A stretch of 64,000 nt of DNA from Diploscapter coronatus (taxonomy: Eukaryota > Nematoda > Chromadorea > Rhabditida > Rhabditidae): positions 7,207,249 through 7,271,248 of the forward strand of contig OZ038423.1 in the NCBI GenBank assembly GCA_964036155.1, read 5' to 3'. The notes under the pieces were generated by a model that saw only the letters and a list, made by a program, of their open reading frames with translations, made no database searches and had not been told where the DNA came from. Made by a program: the position numbers and the translations under genes. The stretch's first letter is position 1. Each line of letters begins with the position of its first letter. Of the stretch, positions 61,920 through 64,000 are shown in pieces.

Positions 61920-64000
61920 ATGGGCTGGGGTTTCTTGTCAAAAATAGGAAAGGCCATTGGAGGTACGCTGAGTACATTGGCGAGCCCAATCACATCTACA
62001 ATTGAAGCTGTTTCAAATGTCATCACTGGCAATTCCGTATTATTTAATGTTTTTCCTTTTCTTTTTTTATATTTTGAACATTTATATCTGCATTATGATG
62101 ATAGGATATGCTAAGAACTGATTTAGCGACGACGTCAAGAAATACATTCGCAACAAATTGCGATTGCAGAAAGAGAAGCTGAGAGAAAAGCTCAATTGGA
62201 GAACCTAAAACTCAATCAGGAGCACGAACTAAGAGTTAGTTTGCAACTATACGTAACTTTTCATCGCGATTTTCGTTTTAGCAAGCTCAACTGAAACAGG
62301 AAAGCGATCTGAAGAGGCTCGAATATGAAAACTTGCAGAAAGAAGCTGAACTTGCAAACACTAAGCAAATTGTATGAAAGTGCTTTCCCGAATATTTCCA
62401 ATCTAGTAACTGACAGGCTGAGATGGAACGAGAAAGACTCGATCGGATCCTCGCTGATGCAAACGCGACGAATGGACAGATCATAGAACAGCAGCGATTG
62501 GCTGCAGAAGCTGAAGAGAAGGCGATGGAGGAGGCTGAAAGGTGGGATGAAAATTTGATAGAGTGGCTACCGCGTATCAGCTCGTTGAAGATATGATATC
62601 CTAAAAGGTGATGAAATTCTGTTTCTCTTCAATGTCTAAAATCGACAATCTCATTGTTGTCAGCGAAGATGCATGAAGTTCGGTCCTAAGGAGTATGATC
62701 TCCATGTGCGTTGACGGATTTTATACAAAATTCATCACTTTGTATTCAGATCTGTTCCCCACAAATTTAGTAATCTAACGAAAATGCTTCCTAGGACTAA
62801 TAAAATAGAAATTTCAAAATGCAAGTGCTCGATAGTGTGTACAAAGAGTGTTTTCAGATTTTCAATACCAACAGCTTTGTTAGTAATAACCGAATGATAT
62901 TTCAGAATCGCAGAAGATCATCGACAGAAAATGGAAGATTTCGAAGTGAAGCGAGCTTCGGAACATGCTGAAATCAGACAGAGATACGAAACGAGATCGC
63001 AGGAAATGAGAGCGGAAGCAGAAAGAGACAGGAAGCTGATGGAGAGGAACAGACAGGAACAGATCAGACTGCATCGAGTTAGAACTGAAGAATGATCTGA
63101 AACAGGATAATAACTGATTTAGGAAATCGAAGAACAGACACAAAAAAGACATGAATTGGAGATGAAATTACTGAACGAGCTGATGGAGAACAAGCAGATC
63201 AAGAGGGTGGAAATGGTATAAATTCAATTTTCAAATTTAAAGAAAAAACAACATTGTTACAAATCACTAAAGTGATACATAAGCTATAGCAAGTGCAATA
63301 TTGAAGGCTAACAGATCTGGAACAGTTAAAAAAATTCTTTCATGATATGATCAATCACATAATCAGCTTTATAAATTTATATAGATGATTGAGAAATGAA
63401 CAAGGAATGAGAAACTACAACTTCTAAAAATTGGAAGCTTGATATTTAAGAGTGCAGAATTGAAAGCTGAAATCGAGGAAGCAAAAAGAGAAACTGAGAA
63501 GCGATACAAGGAGGAATTGGATGCTTTGGAAGCACAGAAGCAGAAGGAAGCTGAATGGTACAAGGGAGTGATACAGCAGTTGGATGCGGAATCTAAACAA
63601 CTAGATGCCAACCATAGGGAGAGGATGAAGGAACTGCGGGATGAAATGGTGAGTAATAATCCATTTGAATTGCTTCAATCGAGTCATCGGGAGAATAGAG
63701 TACCCATTTCCTAACAATTTTCTGTTCAGGAAAAGGCGATCCATGAGAGTGCCATGTTATTCGGTTCCCACATGCAACTTGTCGCTCAGCAGACGAAGAC
63801 CATGGGAGAGCTCTGCCAAATTGCCAATCAACAAGTTCCAAATTCGAGTTTCAATAATATCGTAAGCATAGAACATTGAGTCGAATCAAAATGTCATCTT
63901 TTAGATGTCAAGGAACGCTGAAGAGCTGGTCAAAATTCAGGATCTTTCAATGAAATTCCGTCACAAGGTTCAGCAGATAATTTTGTAACACATTTTAATA
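61920..64000 (+). CDS. Coiled-coil protein with amphipathic N-terminus, paralogue B (3' end cut by window edge)
   Basis: Nine exons are inside the window: 61920-62036, 62127-62234, 62282-62371, 62417-62541, 62906-63077, 63123-63215, 63451-63648, 63730-63861, 63905-63967; the rest lies beyond 64000. Exons 2-9 have exactly the same lengths as in paralogue A (108, 90, 125, 172, 93, 198, 132 and 63 nt), and exon 1 is one codon shorter. The N-terminus MGWGFLSKIGKAIGGTLSTL is again Trp/Gly/Lys amphipathic and ends in the shared VITG motif. The rest is Glu/Lys/Arg coiled coil containing EAEWYKGVIQQLDAESKQLD. Exon 7 uses the acceptor TTTAAG, aligned to TTTAG in A. The pair is a tandem duplication with local patches of near-identity. 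Function unknown. Confidence 0.78.

Noticed and set aside
1..64000. CRISPR arrays, rRNA, tRNA or bacterial operons
   Set aside because: No regularly spaced repeats, no tRNA-like cloverleaf and no rRNA motifs were seen; gene structure is clearly eukaryotic.

Overview
The window looks like nuclear DNA of a nematode. The evidence is many short introns (commonly 41-60 nt) ending in TTTTCAG or TTTTAG, lone TTTCAG-type sites just upstream of several start codons that look like spliced-leader trans-splice acceptors, AT-rich intergenic DNA full of small inverted-repeat elements, and a nematode-style acetylcholine receptor alpha subunit. I cannot name the species. No rRNA, tRNA or CRISPR array was found. 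All gene models below are hand-joined exons. Each complete model keeps one open frame from ATG to stop across all joins.

Left and middle part (1-50 kb), conserved genes: HTATSF1-like splicing factor (-, runs off the left edge), TANGO2/HRG-9-like (+), COA4 twin-CX9C protein (-), PMS2 mismatch-repair endonuclease (+), a nicotinic acetylcholine receptor alpha subunit (-), two tandem CLN3/battenin genes (-), PEX11-like peroxin (-), CTNNBL1 (+), NDUFB4-like complex I subunit (-), PNISR-like SR protein (+) and a dilysine-tagged ER thioredoxin-like membrane protein (+). They do not form one pathway. Shared themes are RNA splicing (HTATSF1, CTNNBL1, PNISR) and mitochondria or organelles (COA4, NDUFB4, CLN3, PEX11).

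Right part (51-64 kb) is AT-richer and carries genes I do not recognise as conserved families: a 677-aa chimera of an Hsp70 ATPase domain joined to kelch repeats with no substrate-binding domain; an unassigned single-pass membrane protein on the opposite strand; a broken ORF; and two tandem paralogues with an amphipathic N-terminus followed by long coiled coil, the second cut by the right edge. The paralogues have identical internal exon lengths and two patches of near-identity that cross an intron.

Introns and spacers hold at least three families of short inverted-repeat elements: PIF/Harbinger-like with TAA/ATA target duplications, hAT-like with 8-bp duplications, and Tc1/mariner-like with TA flanks. 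There are also several long foldbacks. Four introns appear to use GC-AG splice sites.
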